A DNA stretch of 64,000 nt, taken from Bordetella parapertussis (GTDB lineage: Bacteria > Pseudomonadota > Gammaproteobacteria > Burkholderiales > Burkholderiaceae_A). The stretch covers positions 62,001 through 126,000 of the forward strand of contig CAMCRF010000005.1 in assembly GCA_945877235.1 (NCBI GenBank). The letters are read 5' to 3'. Made by a program: the position numbers and the translations under genes. How positions within the stretch are numbered: position 1 is the first letter of the stretch; the number at the start of each line of letters is the position of its first letter. A model generated the notes under the pieces. It was not told where the DNA came from and searched no databases. It worked only from the letters and a program-made list of their open reading frames with translations. Positions 43,757 to 51,770 of the stretch are shown in pieces.

Positions 43757-43772
43757 TGTGATAAATCGCACA
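43757..43772. promoter_or_regulatory. CRP-like operator between wzt and fecR
   Basis: TGTGA-taaatc-GCACA, one base from the TGTGA-N6-TCACA consensus and flanked by symmetric a/t. It covers the GTG start codon of the FecR gene and lies 17 bases before the wzt ATG. Binding here would most simply repress the fecR gene or block one of two divergent promoters. Confidence 0.55.
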
Positions 43773-45089
43773 TTTCTGACAGCAGCCACACTGGTCACAA
43801 TCGCGCTGAGTTCAGCCGGGGCCACGCACGCCAGTGTGGGACAAGTGAGCTACGCATCTGGACCCGTCTGGGCAGAGCGCGAGGGCGCTCGGCTTGCCCT
43901 CACCAACCAGTCTGCCGTTAACGAAGGTGACCGAATTCTCACGGGCCCTGGCGCCGTGGTTTACGTCCGGACAAAGGACGGCGGGTTTTTTATTCTGCGC
44001 GCCGACTCGAGCGGCCGGCTGATCCGCTACTTCACTCACCCCACCAACCCCGCCCAGAGCGAGTACAGGCTCGAGATTGAGCAGGGCACCGGCCGGGTTG
44101 TATCTGGACAGGGGCCGCAGCAGGCGCGTGAGCGGTTTCGATTGAACACACCCGTTGCGGCCATTGGCATTCGAGGCACAGACTTCACCGTGACCACCGA
44201 CCAAGAGCGCACTCGCGCCGCGGTGCAGAGCGGTGCCATTAGTCTGGCCAGCCTCGGCGCAGGCTGCCTGGCCGGAGATCTCGGCGCATGCCGCACGGAC
44301 TTCGCTCTGGAGTTAACCCCAAACGGCATCCCTGCTGCTGAGGTCAACCGGCAGACACTTAAACCCACACCCGTCTCGGTTGACACCGTCATCGCCCAGC
44401 CGGTCTCAACGGTCGCACCCGTCGCGAAAACGTCAACACCCACGTCCGCATCCACATCAGCATCAGACCGAGTTCAAGAGAACAAGGCTTCAGAGCTTGC
44501 ACTCTCGGTGCAAAGGCCCTCGCCGCCACCTGTCCTCGAGGCACCAAAGGCTGAGGCACCAAAGGTGGTTGAGGAACCTGGCAGCCTTCAGTGGGGTCGT
44601 TGGAAGGCGCTTGAGCAGCTCGCGCCCACCATGGCGGGTCAGGCGCTGATCGATGCGGGCTATAGGCTCATGGCGCTCGACAACACCAACATGATTCTGC
44701 GCACGCCCTCGGTGGCTTTCAGCCTGCCGCGTGAGGGCGCTGCAAGCTTTTCGCTGCAAGGGCACGAGGGGGCATTTCGCAACCAGGCCAATGGGCAGGT
44801 CACAGCGGCAAAGGTCTCACAAGCCTCCTTAGAGATCGACTTTGCCTCCCGCTCATTCACAACGGGCTTGGCCCTTACGGGAGAGGGTGGACTCACCGCT
44901 CAGTTCAGCGCGAAGGGCAATGTTGGGGGTGAGGGTCAACTCAACAACAATCCGCTGTCGCTGGTCGATATTCGAGGCGCGTTGGGCGGCAACACGGGTT
45001 CTGAGGCGGCCTACCTTTACAACTACAACGTCAACACAGCTCTGCAGGTCACCGGCACGACATTCTGGCGGCGCGCTCCTAAGCCATAA
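43758..45089 (+). CDS. FecR-domain periplasmic protein
   Basis: A 443-residue exported protein with a signal peptide (FLTAATLVTIALSSAGATHA) and GTG as the only sensible start. Residues about 25-150 form a FecR domain: EGDRILTGPGAVVYVRTKDGG and RFRLNTPVAAIGIRGTDF, the latter being the family hallmark. A Pro/Thr/Ser-rich linker follows (about 195-270). A C-terminal beta-rich domain (about 275-440) contains LEIDFASRSFTTGLALTG and a FLQGHEG-like run, resembling transferrin-binding-protein-like or Slam-substrate barrels. It is followed 7 bases later by an outer-membrane barrel gene. Together they may form a surface-display or sensing pair. Confidence 0.78.
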   Translation: MINRTFLTAATLVTIALSSAGATHASVGQVSYASGPVWAEREGARLALTNQSAVNEGDRILTGPGAVVYVRTKDGGFFILRADSSGRLIRYFTHPTNPAQSEYRLEIEQGTGRVVSGQGPQQARERFRLNTPVAAIGIRGTDFTVTTDQERTRAAVQSGAISLASLGAGCLAGDLGACRTDFALELTPNGIPAAEVNRQTLKPTPVSVDTVIAQPVSTVAPVAKTSTPTSASTSASDRVQENKASELALSVQRPSPPPVLEAPKAEAPKVVEEPGSLQWGRWKALEQLAPTMAGQALIDAGYRLMALDNTNMILRTPSVAFSLPREGAASFSLQGHEGAFRNQANGQVTAAKVSQASLEIDFASRSFTTGLALTGEGGLTAQFSAKGNVGGEGQLNNNPLSLVDIRGALGGNTGSEAAYLYNYNVNTALQVTGTTFWRRAPKP

Positions 45090-45096
45090 CAACCGG

Positions 45097-46254
45097 ATGC
45101 GCTTATTGCTTGTTTTGGCTCTGGGGCTGGCTGTAAGCCTGGGGCTCACGCCAAGGGCGGTCGCGGACAATCTGGAACCTGGCGTCTGGCTGGAGATGGC
45201 TGTTCTCGCCTGCCAGAGAGGCGAAACTGCGGAAATGGAACGGCTCTTGCGCAGCCTAGAGCAGCGGTTTTCCCCGCCACAAGCAATTACTCGCTTCATA
45301 TCGAGCCTTCGCGAATCCGGCTGTCCTGCTGTAATTGGGGAGCAGCCCTCGACCACGACACAGGACCCTCACTCCCCCCCTCTCGGCAGATTCGCGCTCG
45401 GGCTCGGACTCACGACCAATGCCAATTCGGGCCCGAGCGTTGAGGTGCTGACCCTCTCTGGCCTGCAAGATGCCCAACTCGTGCTCGATGAATCTTTCCG
45501 ACCACAGCGGGACGCTTGGTTCACCATGACCGCCGAACGCGAGATTGTTTTGGCCCCCCTCAACCGCTACGGCCTATCGTTAGGCCTTTCAGCCTCCGGC
45601 CGATGGCTTCGAGAGGAACAGGCATTTCAAGAGCTCCTCTGGGGTGGCTGGCTCCGGGGCCAATGGCCCCTGGGCAGTGGGGTCATGTTGGGCAGCGGCC
45701 TAAGCGTCGCAAACAGTCGATTGGGTCAGCAGTCTTATGCTCGGCATGCACAATGGTCTGGGCAGTTACAGTGGGGCGCGCTACAAGACCGGCGCGTAGA
45801 CCTCTCTTTCCATCGGGTTCAATATGCGCAGCGGGATGCATTCGATGCAGCGGTCACACAGGTCGGGTTCGCGCACGACCTGCGGCTGCCGCTTGGAGTG
45901 CGAGGTCATGTGCGACTCGCCGCCCTCTCTGATAAGGGTCAGGCAGACCGACCCGGCGGCGATCGTAAGGGCTGGGCGCTTCAGTGGTCGGCCGAGCGGC
46001 CAGCGCCAAGTGTGGGGGTTTGGTCTGTGCGCGCGCATCTGGAGCGCAGCCTTTCAGAGCGCGCCTACGCCCCTGGCCTTATTGAAGAGCGACGAGACCA
46101 TAAGGTCTCTCGGGTTGAGATGTCGTGGTTGATTCCCCATGAGCCCCGTCAATTCTGGCGTGTGAGCATCCTGCATCGCCTTGAGCGAGACGCGATTTCG
46201 CTTCTGGGTTTAAGAGAGGTGAGTCTAGGCCTGGAGTTCAACAGGCTGTTCTAG
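45097..46254 (+). CDS. Outer-membrane beta-barrel protein paired with the FecR protein
   Basis: A 385-residue protein. The start at 45097 is chosen because it opens a clean signal peptide (MRLLLVLALGLAVSLGLTPRAVA), whereas upstream codons are the shadow of the fecR gene. A short helical N-terminal part (WLEMAVLACQRGETAEMERLL) precedes a run of amphipathic strands from about residue 100 (FALGLGLTTNANSGP, YGLSLGLSASGRW). It ends in ...LREVSLGLEFNRLF, with the C-terminal Phe that BAM recognises. It resembles Slam/DUF560-like translocators only in outline. It overlaps the convergent glycosyltransferase by 30 bases. Confidence 0.7.
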   Translation: MRLLLVLALGLAVSLGLTPRAVADNLEPGVWLEMAVLACQRGETAEMERLLRSLEQRFSPPQAITRFISSLRESGCPAVIGEQPSTTTQDPHSPPLGRFALGLGLTTNANSGPSVEVLTLSGLQDAQLVLDESFRPQRDAWFTMTAEREIVLAPLNRYGLSLGLSASGRWLREEQAFQELLWGGWLRGQWPLGSGVMLGSGLSVANSRLGQQSYARHAQWSGQLQWGALQDRRVDLSFHRVQYAQRDAFDAAVTQVGFAHDLRLPLGVRGHVRLAALSDKGQADRPGGDRKGWALQWSAERPAPSVGVWSVRAHLERSLSERAYAPGLIEERRDHKVSRVEMSWLIPHEPRQFWRVSILHRLERDAISLLGLREVSLGLEFNRLF

Positions 46255-47421
46255 CGCCCTACATGCCTGTGTCTCGGCGAGCTGTAAGAGCGTCTCGACC
46301 ACACCAGACCACTGAAAAGCCTGCGCCCGCGTGCGTGCCCGCTGAGCCATGATGTCTCTCTGATCAGGATTCTGCTGAATGACTAAAATCTGATCGGCCC
46401 AAGCCTGCGCATCTTCTGCTGGGACGAACCAAGCCGCCCCTTCGAGCAGTTCAGTCATGGCTGGTCGTGCGCTGCAGATGCTCGGCACACCCAGCATCGC
46501 TGCCTCAAACGGGGGCAGCCCAAACCCCTCGTAAAGAGACGGAAAGGCCAACAGCCAAGCACGGGAGAGCACGCATGTCAGCTGCTGGTCGGAAAGCCGA
46601 CCCAGGAGGTGGACTCGCGACCGCACGGCTGCTGGAATGGGGTCAGCAGAGAGCGAATGGGCATCGCCAACCCAGACCAGATGCAATGCAGAGAGCCTTG
46701 GATCTTCAAGCGCATGCAAGACCACATCCAGATTTTTATGGTGATCATGGGTGCCTACAAACACCAAGAATGGGCTCTGGGGCAGTCGCGCGATGAGTTC
46801 AGATGGACAGGAAGCCTTGGGCAGAGGCGTGATGCCGTTGTAGACCACCTCAACGGCCCCAGTAGGCAAGTCCAGATGCGCTTCAATGTCGCTGGCACTG
46901 CTCTGACTGATGCTGACCAGACTTGCAGCCTGATGGGCGATGGGCTTGAGCCGAGTGCGCCATTCCTGAACGCTGGCCTCTGGAAAGTCGCTTGGAAGGA
47001 CGAGCGGCGTCACATCATGAATCATGACCATGCTGTTTGGCGGCAATACCGGTGGACACCACTGAATGGCAGCAAAAAAGTGAACCTTAGGCCGAGTGCG
47101 CTGCTGCGCAAAGTGAGACGGCTTTGCCTGAAGCCGCTCTTCGGCAACCTGAGACAGGGTCGTAAATAGCGCCTGTGCCACTCGCCCAATGCCTCTGCGG
47201 TCCTGAAGGGGCCCGCCCGCAAACACCAGGTCAAAGGTCTCGAACGAGAGAACCCGGTCCGAGACCGGGTCGGAGGGCGTGTGAAGCACCCATTGCCGCA
47301 GGCGAACGAAGACCATCGGAAACCGCCGCAGTGTGCGCTTAACCGGATTCGCGAACCATGGTTGGCGAAGGCACCACTGCCCAAGCAATTGGACTGTCTT
47401 GAGGAGTACGAGGCGGAGCAT
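46225..47421 (-). CDS. Family 4 glycosyltransferase
   Basis: A 398-residue GT-B protein. The start at 47421 (MLRLVLLKTVQLLGQW) is preferred over one at 47490, which would run through the CRP-like operator. N-terminal landmarks are FDLVFAGGPLQDRRGIGRVAQAL and IHDVTPLVLP; C-terminal ones are FLVFVGTHDHHKNLDVVLHAL and FPSLYEGFGLPPFEAAMLG, the GT4 signature with the E-G-F-G-L-P-x-x-E box. This pattern is close to mannosyl- and rhamnosyltransferases of O-antigen loci. It is divergent from the CRP-like regulator gene, so the palindrome between them may control both. Confidence 0.85.
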   Translation of the reverse strand: MLRLVLLKTVQLLGQWCLRQPWFANPVKRTLRRFPMVFVRLRQWVLHTPSDPVSDRVLSFETFDLVFAGGPLQDRRGIGRVAQALFTTLSQVAEERLQAKPSHFAQQRTRPKVHFFAAIQWCPPVLPPNSMVMIHDVTPLVLPSDFPEASVQEWRTRLKPIAHQAASLVSISQSSASDIEAHLDLPTGAVEVVYNGITPLPKASCPSELIARLPQSPFLVFVGTHDHHKNLDVVLHALEDPRLSALHLVWVGDAHSLSADPIPAAVRSRVHLLGRLSDQQLTCVLSRAWLLAFPSLYEGFGLPPFEAAMLGVPSICSARPAMTELLEGAAWFVPAEDAQAWADQILVIQQNPDQRDIMAQRARTRAQAFQWSGVVETLLQLAETQACRALEQPVELQA

Positions 47422-47475
47422 AGACTTGTGGGTAAACCCGCATTGTCTCCGAATTGCGGGTAGAGCGATCTGTAT

Positions 47476-47491
47476 TGTGATTAAAATCACA
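47476..47491. promoter_or_regulatory. CRP-type operator at the start of the regulator's own gene
   Basis: An exact TGTGA-ttaaaa-TCACA match, extended by t/a to an 18-base palindrome. It ends two bases before the ATG at 47494 and occupies the place where a Shine-Dalgarno should be. That position implies autorepression, and perhaps leaderless translation. It lies 55 bases from the divergent glycosyltransferase start. Confidence 0.85.
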
Positions 47492-47493
47492 AA

Positions 47494-48312
47494 ATGATTG
47501 CGCTAGACCTCCTAAAACAACAACGACTCTTGAACCAGCTCGACCCAGCGCTGCTGGAGAAGCTGCGGCACCACGTGGTGATGCGAGAGTTTCCCAAGCG
47601 CAGTTTTGTGCTTCGGGAGGGGCAACCGGGAGACTCACTCCTCATGCTGTTCGCAGGACGCCTTCAGGTGATCACCATCTCCGAAAAGGGCAAAGAGGTT
47701 GGCATCAATTTCATAGAACCCGGTGATCACTTCGGGGAGATTAGCCTCATTGATGGACAAGCGCGTTCAGCCTCTGTGGTGAGCCTCACCACCTCTGTGG
47801 TGGGCTTTCTGCCCAAGGCGCAGGCGCTCTGGCTGTTCTATCACAACCCCACAGTGGCCGAACAAGTCCAGCGTCGCCTCTGCCAGACCATTCGAAAAGA
47901 AATTGAGTACCGCTCAACCCTCAGCGGCTCAAAGGCCTACAACCGAATTTATGCGGTCATCTGCAACAGCCAGATCAGCGGGCACCAGAAGTCTGCGCCG
48001 ACCGCGCCCACCCAGACTATTGAAGGCCTGCCAACGCAACAATCGATTGCCAGTATGGCCAATGTGAGCCGCGAGACCGTCTCAAGGGCGATTCAAGCCC
48101 TGGTGAAAGCCGGGGTCATACAAAAACAAACCAAGCGGCTTGTCGTGCGAGACCCACGCACCCTGCAGCTTCTGGCTAATGGTGATCTTTCGCTTCAAGA
48201 CATTCAACGCATGGCTGGCCAGGTTCCATCGTCTCGACCCACTCCAGCCGCCCCCGAGGAGGCCACACTGCGGGTGGTGCGACATACCATTCCTGCGAGC
48301 CGCGAGGACTGA
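47494..48312 (+). CDS. CRP/FNR-family transcriptional regulator
   Basis: A 272-residue regulator. The cyclic-nucleotide-binding domain (about 15-130) contains EGQPGDSLLMLFAGRLQV and the phosphate-binding cassette HFGEISLIDGQARSASV, whose Arg-Ser match cAMP-type cassettes. The winged helix (about 150-235) has the recognition helix NVSRETVSRAIQALVKAG. The Arg, Glu and Arg that read TGTGA in E. coli CRP are all present. There is no FNR-type N-terminal Cys cluster. A 35-residue tail beyond the wing (SLQDIQRMAGQVPSS...) is unusual. The palindrome touching its ATG suggests autoregulation; other matching sites point to S-layer and O-antigen export genes as targets. Confidence 0.9.
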   Translation: MIALDLLKQQRLLNQLDPALLEKLRHHVVMREFPKRSFVLREGQPGDSLLMLFAGRLQVITISEKGKEVGINFIEPGDHFGEISLIDGQARSASVVSLTTSVVGFLPKAQALWLFYHNPTVAEQVQRRLCQTIRKEIEYRSTLSGSKAYNRIYAVICNSQISGHQKSAPTAPTQTIEGLPTQQSIASMANVSRETVSRAIQALVKAGVIQKQTKRLVVRDPRTLQLLANGDLSLQDIQRMAGQVPSSRPTPAAPEEATLRVVRHTIPASRED

Positions 48313-48315
48313 CTC

Positions 48316-49476
48316 ATGACCCTTCGGGTCGCGCTGGTCCATGACTGGCTCACAGCCAGCGGAGGAGCCGAGCGGGTGCTGGCCGAGTTGTTGGCCCTCT
48401 TTCCTCAGGCCGACGTCTTTACGCTTTTTGGCTCTACCGAGGCGCTGCCGCGCAGCGCGCCTGCTGTGACGCACCTCTCCAAATCTTGGCTTGCCTCCAT
48501 TCCGGGTATGTCACGCCACTACCGCGCTTTTGCCCCACTGATGCCGAACGCAATTGAATCCATGCGCCTGGAGGGATTCGACCTTGTCATTAGCAGCAGC
48601 TGGGCCTTCGCACATGGGATTCGAAAGCCCAGTGGAGCAAAGCATTTGGCCTACATTCATAGCCCCATGCGTTGGGCTTGGGATATGGAGGCGGAATACC
48701 TCCAGCAGTCTGGTCTGGAAGGCAAAACCCTTGTCGGAAAAACCGTTGAATTTCTTGTGCGTTGGCAGCTTGCAAAGCTGCGTCGCTGGGATCGGTCTGC
48801 TGGCCAGCGGCCAGACGCCCTCGTGGCCAACAGCGCCTTTGTTCAGCAACGGATTCAAAATTGCTGGGGACGACAAAGTGAGGTGATTTACCCGCCCGTT
48901 ACGTTGCCCGCAGACTGGAATACATGCGCCCCCAAAATTACACCGGCAAAGCAAACACAACGTCCCTACCTGTCACTGAGCCGACTAGTGCCCTACAAGC
49001 GGGTCGACGCCTGGATTGAAGCCTTTCGCGGCATGCCAGACCGGCAACTTCTGATCGCAGGTGATGGACCCGAGCGGGCCCGCCTCGAGCAACTCGCTCC
49101 CCCAAATGTTACGTTTTTGGGCTGGGTGAGTGAGGCGGAGGCGCAGCGACTGCTTCGTACATCGAGGGGCTACCTTCAGGCCTCGAAAGAAGACTTTGGG
49201 ATCTCCGTGGTGGAGGCTCAGGCCAATGGCCTACCTGTCCTAGCCTATGGGGTCGGGGGCGCCCAAGAAACAGTACGCGATGCGGGGAAGCACGGTATGG
49301 ACCGGCCAACGGGACTCCTGATTGACAACCTGGAACCCCACGCGCTTGTGCGCGCCGTAGACGCCTTTGAGCGTATTGCATTTCGGCCCGAAGACTGCCG
49401 TGCCCATGCCGAGCGGTTCTCGGGTGAACGCTTTCGAGCCTCGGTTGAGGCCATGGTCGATCGCCTGATCACATGA
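48316..49476 (+). CDS. Family 4 glycosyltransferase (WbaZ-like)
   Basis: A 386-residue GT-B enzyme, three bases after the regulator gene and so probably co-transcribed with it. It opens VALVHDWLTASGGAERVLAEL, followed by HLAYIHSPMRWAWD, a block common to WbaZ-type mannosyltransferases. The C-terminal half has LSRLVPYKRVDAWIEAF, VTFLGWVSEAEAQRLL and SKEDFGISVVEAQANGLPVLA (the catalytic Glu pair). A GDP-mannose donor is a guess from the resemblance. Its last eight bases overlap the convergent RTX gene. Confidence 0.85.
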   Translation: MTLRVALVHDWLTASGGAERVLAELLALFPQADVFTLFGSTEALPRSAPAVTHLSKSWLASIPGMSRHYRAFAPLMPNAIESMRLEGFDLVISSSWAFAHGIRKPSGAKHLAYIHSPMRWAWDMEAEYLQQSGLEGKTLVGKTVEFLVRWQLAKLRRWDRSAGQRPDALVANSAFVQQRIQNCWGRQSEVIYPPVTLPADWNTCAPKITPAKQTQRPYLSLSRLVPYKRVDAWIEAFRGMPDRQLLIAGDGPERARLEQLAPPNVTFLGWVSEAEAQRLLRTSRGYLQASKEDFGISVVEAQANGLPVLAYGVGGAQETVRDAGKHGMDRPTGLLIDNLEPHALVRAVDAFERIAFRPEDCRAHAERFSGERFRASVEAMVDRLIT

Positions 49477-51712
49477 ACAGAATGTTGTTACCAGGCGAGA
49501 GTGCGCGAGCATCCTCCATGTCCTGAATGATCGTCAACACGGAAATCTCGTCGACGCTAAGCGCGTTGTCTGCGCCATCGGACTCTATCCAGACCAGTCC
49601 GGTGTGATCGCCGTCGTCGATCGCAATAAGGAACCGCGCATCTGCACTGAAGAGGGCATCCGTGGCCGACCCCATCGCCGCGATGATGGCAAGTTCAAGC
49701 TCCTCCATGGTGGAGTTGCCTGCCAAAAAGCTCGCAAAGGTGTCGCCCGAAACATTGGTGGTGATCACGCCGTATGTAAAGCCCGACGAGACGGTGGCGA
49801 GCGCATCTAAGCTCACGGCTGCCCCGCCGGTAACCAAGACGCCGTCGCTCGCAGACCCGTGGTAGAACTCAAAGTCGGCGTCGTAGAGCACCAAGGTGTC
49901 GCTGTCGGGATCAAAATCGGTAACTCGTGCTGCCGCTACAGAACCTGCAACCTCTGTCAGGTCCAAGATCAGCGTGTCCTCCCCAGCCCCAGTGGCGATG
50001 ACATCCGCTCCGCCGCCTCCTCGTACAGTGTCGTTGCCCGCAGCAGTGATGATGCGGTCATTGCCTGCACCAGAGATGATGTTGAACGCTCCGTCCAACT
50101 CGAGGCGCCCATCAAAATCGAGCAGGCCTGTAGTGAGTGCATTTGCGCTAACCGTAAGAATGGCACCCGGCTCAACGAGTTTGTCGTGCGCCTTGATGGT
50201 GACATTGGTGGTGGTGTTAGCCAGAGAGATCTGCTCGAGGCCCCGAATGTTGTCGAAATGCGCCGCGAGAACAATTCCGTTTCCCGTCAACTCCAGACTG
50301 TCTGTACCACTGCCGAAATCAATGAAATCTCCCGCATTGAGGCCTGTATTTGAGACGGCGGTTACGCGATCATTGCCGCCACCTAACTGGAGCGTGGCAG
50401 TCGTTGCCGCACCGAGCGTGATCTGGTCATTCCCAGATCCCGTCTGCGTCGGAATACCCGACTCCACATAGGTGAGACTTCCTGTAAGCGCTGCACCGTT
50501 CAAATAGAGAGCGCCCGTGACCACCCCAAGCGTGAGCGCACCCGCGCCAGTGAGCGTAACGGTGCCCGCTCCCGTCGTAAGGGTTGTAAGGACGCTGTCT
50601 GCCTGAACATCGAGCGAGAACGATTTGGAGGTCACATTCAGAATGCTGGAGAGCGCTGCAGTACCCTTCAAAATCACACCATTTGGCGTGTCCGCTGTAA
50701 GCGGCGTGATGGTAAGCGTGCTTGCGTAGCCTTGGGTGAGGGCAAGGTAGTGCCCTGAGTACTGGGTGAACTGAGCCGTAAGGCCAGATAGGTTCATCTC
50801 GTCAGTACCAACCACGTTGAGCAGAGAGAGGGGACCGGTCATGCTGGTGTAGAGGTTTACCTGCTCTACGTTCGAAAGCACGAGCCCTGCAGCAAAGGTT
50901 GCTCCAGTTAAGTCGGCACTGAGAACATCTCTGTCTCGCGTAGGCTCTGGATCGAGAATTGTGGCTGAGTCCAGACCATTACGCGCCACTGCAATGAGGT
51001 CGCTTCCGGCAGAGAGGTACTTCCCTGCGGGTGTGAACTTTGAGCTGTATGCGCTAGACAGCACACCGGCTCTCTCCGTCATGACGAAGGTCTGGGTCCC
51101 AATGCTGCTGGTCTGTGCTGTCATGCCAGCGATTGCTGCGGCGACATCTACATCTGCGGGTGGCGTCGTTGCGCGCACGCCCTCGATCAGTACTGTCCCG
51201 GCATGGTTACCTGGGGAGCCCTGCACCGCGTTGATATAAGCGATCTGCTCGGCTGCAGTATCGAGCTGCGTCGTGAAGGACTGGGCGACACTGACTCGGT
51301 TGTTGAGAGTCGTGAGATCGAGGAAACCAGGTGCATCCTGTGCACCGTCCATAATCCAGACGACCATCTTGGCGCGTACATCTTGCGGAGACTGGCCCTG
51401 AGTAACAAACTGATTGTATTGGGTGATCCAGTAGGTTAATCCGGTGTTATCTGCGTTTCGACCAAAAAGATTGTTGAAAACGGCATTGATGAACGCTGTG
51501 GTTGATGTGCTCGCCCCGTAGATGGAGGTGAACTCCGGCTGAGATGCGTTCCCGAAGAATCCACCCATGCGCACTTCGTCTCCGGCAAGATTGCGCGTGA
51601 GATCTTCTGACCAATACAACAGACCCTCGACATCTGCTGGACGACCGAAATAGGCGAGGTAGAACTTCTGCAGACGAGTGATGGTGGACAAATCGGGCCC
51701 CTTGCCGAGCAC
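49469..51712 (-). CDS. DUF4214 and RTX calcium-binding secreted protein
   Basis: A 747-residue protein without a signal peptide. The N-terminus is the same duplicated DUF4214 module as in the S-layer-like protein (RLQKFYLAYFGRPADVEGLLYW, then NNLFGRNADNTGLTYW). The middle is a Thr/Leu/Gly-rich beta-repeat region. From about 560 there are RTX nonapeptides (GAGNDRIITAAGNDTVRGGG, GADVIATGAGEDTL) and then the usual VTDFDPDSDTLVLYDADF segment. It should be exported by the type I system and fold on binding calcium outside. A second coat or adhesin component is likely; function unknown. Confidence 0.88.
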   Translation of the reverse strand: MLGKGPDLSTITRLQKFYLAYFGRPADVEGLLYWSEDLTRNLAGDEVRMGGFFGNASQPEFTSIYGASTSTTAFINAVFNNLFGRNADNTGLTYWITQYNQFVTQGQSPQDVRAKMVVWIMDGAQDAPGFLDLTTLNNRVSVAQSFTTQLDTAAEQIAYINAVQGSPGNHAGTVLIEGVRATTPPADVDVAAAIAGMTAQTSSIGTQTFVMTERAGVLSSAYSSKFTPAGKYLSAGSDLIAVARNGLDSATILDPEPTRDRDVLSADLTGATFAAGLVLSNVEQVNLYTSMTGPLSLLNVVGTDEMNLSGLTAQFTQYSGHYLALTQGYASTLTITPLTADTPNGVILKGTAALSSILNVTSKSFSLDVQADSVLTTLTTGAGTVTLTGAGALTLGVVTGALYLNGAALTGSLTYVESGIPTQTGSGNDQITLGAATTATLQLGGGNDRVTAVSNTGLNAGDFIDFGSGTDSLELTGNGIVLAAHFDNIRGLEQISLANTTTNVTIKAHDKLVEPGAILTVSANALTTGLLDFDGRLELDGAFNIISGAGNDRIITAAGNDTVRGGGGADVIATGAGEDTLILDLTEVAGSVAAARVTDFDPDSDTLVLYDADFEFYHGSASDGVLVTGGAAVSLDALATVSSGFTYGVITTNVSGDTFASFLAGNSTMEELELAIIAAMGSATDALFSADARFLIAIDDGDHTGLVWIESDGADNALSVDEISVLTIIQDMEDARALSPGNNILFM

Positions 51713-51770
51713 GGCGGGTTTGTGTTGAAGAGAGATTCGACACCAAGATAGAAGTCTTTAGACTGTCGAT

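Noticed and set aside
43741..43791. Longer wzt start at 43791
   Set aside because: It would overlap the FecR gene and the CRP-like site, and the extra residues do not resemble a Wzt N-terminus.
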